Source of the DNA: DATGEP01 sp035310125 | Lineage (GTDB): Bacteria; Chloroflexota; Ktedonobacteria; Ktedonobacterales; JADMIN01 | Assembly: GCA_035310125.1 (NCBI GenBank) | Contig: DATGEP010000149.1 | Span: 1 to 5,040 of the forward strand | Direction: 5' to 3' | DNA length: 5,040 bases | In this document: one piece after another, positions 5,005 through 5,040 of the stretch | Numbering within the stretch: position 1 is the stretch's first letter | Layout: every line of letters starts with the position of its first letter | Program-made: the position numbers and the translations under genes | The notes under the pieces: generated by a model | The model's input: only the letters and a program-made list of their open reading frames with translations | Database searches by the model: none | What the model was told of the DNA's origin: nothing

Positions 5005-5040
5005 CTATGCCTCCATATCCCATTCGTAATACACCTGTTT
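5005..5040 (-). CDS. C-terminal tail of an unidentified upstream gene (partial)
   Basis: At the right edge the minus strand is open for 11 codons, reading KQVYYEWDMEA, then stops at TAG 5005-5007, one base before the GTG start of the AhpD-like gene. Its last codons contain the GGAGG ribosome binding site of that gene. The amino-acid composition is plausible for a protein end and the junction style matches the other genes of this cluster, but 11 residues are too few to identify a family or to prove coding. Confidence 0.4.
   Translation of the reverse strand, partial: KQVYYEWDMEA

Noticed and set aside
1..5040. CRISPR array, tRNA, rRNA or riboswitch
   Set aside because: I saw no regularly spaced repeats, cloverleaf-like sequence, rRNA motif or known riboswitch core by reading both strands; a covariance-model scan would be the proper test.

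Overview
The window is GC-rich, densely packed bacterial DNA with no rRNA, tRNA, CRISPR array or intact mobile element that I can see. The best clue to the host is an Rv3520c-like F420-dependent LLM oxidoreductase, which implies an F420-using lineage. Together with an AhpD/peroxiredoxin-type pair and a tiny Lys/Pro-rich peptide gene, this makes a soil-type Chloroflexota genome my first guess and Actinomycetota the alternative. This assignment is an inference with low to moderate confidence.

Left part (1-1300): one rightward gene encodes a 393-residue Ala/Arg-rich membrane-associated protein of unknown function, built from three degenerate repeats. It ends in a strong intrinsic terminator (1238-1296) whose T-run overlaps the stop codon of the converging LLM oxidoreductase gene (1295-2311, minus strand). 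Middle part (2312-2688): a non-obvious island holds a 19-codon gene on the minus strand (2469-2528). Its leader contains two abutting perfect hairpins, and a terminator-like hairpin follows it.

Right part (2689-5040): a leftward, probably co-transcribed cluster reads in order of transcription: the tail of an unidentified gene (5005-5040), an AhpD/carboxymuconolactone decarboxylase-family protein (4530-5003), a broken peroxiredoxin (about 4300-4529), a PaaI-like hotdog thioesterase (3514-4032) and a GNAT acetyltransferase (2689-3504). Junctions are tight, and three stop codons sit in or next to the next gene's Shine-Dalgarno sequence.

The most notable observation is the peroxiredoxin remnant. 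Its recognisable N-terminal and C-terminal segments are joined directly in one frame, the whole redox-active centre is missing, and no normal start codon remains. The AhpD-like protein therefore appears to have lost its neighbouring peroxiredoxin. Between this remnant and the thioesterase lies about 260 bases of unassigned DNA with two long hairpins, possibly a structured dispersed repeat. I found no clear case for a wholly new defence or mobile system in this window.
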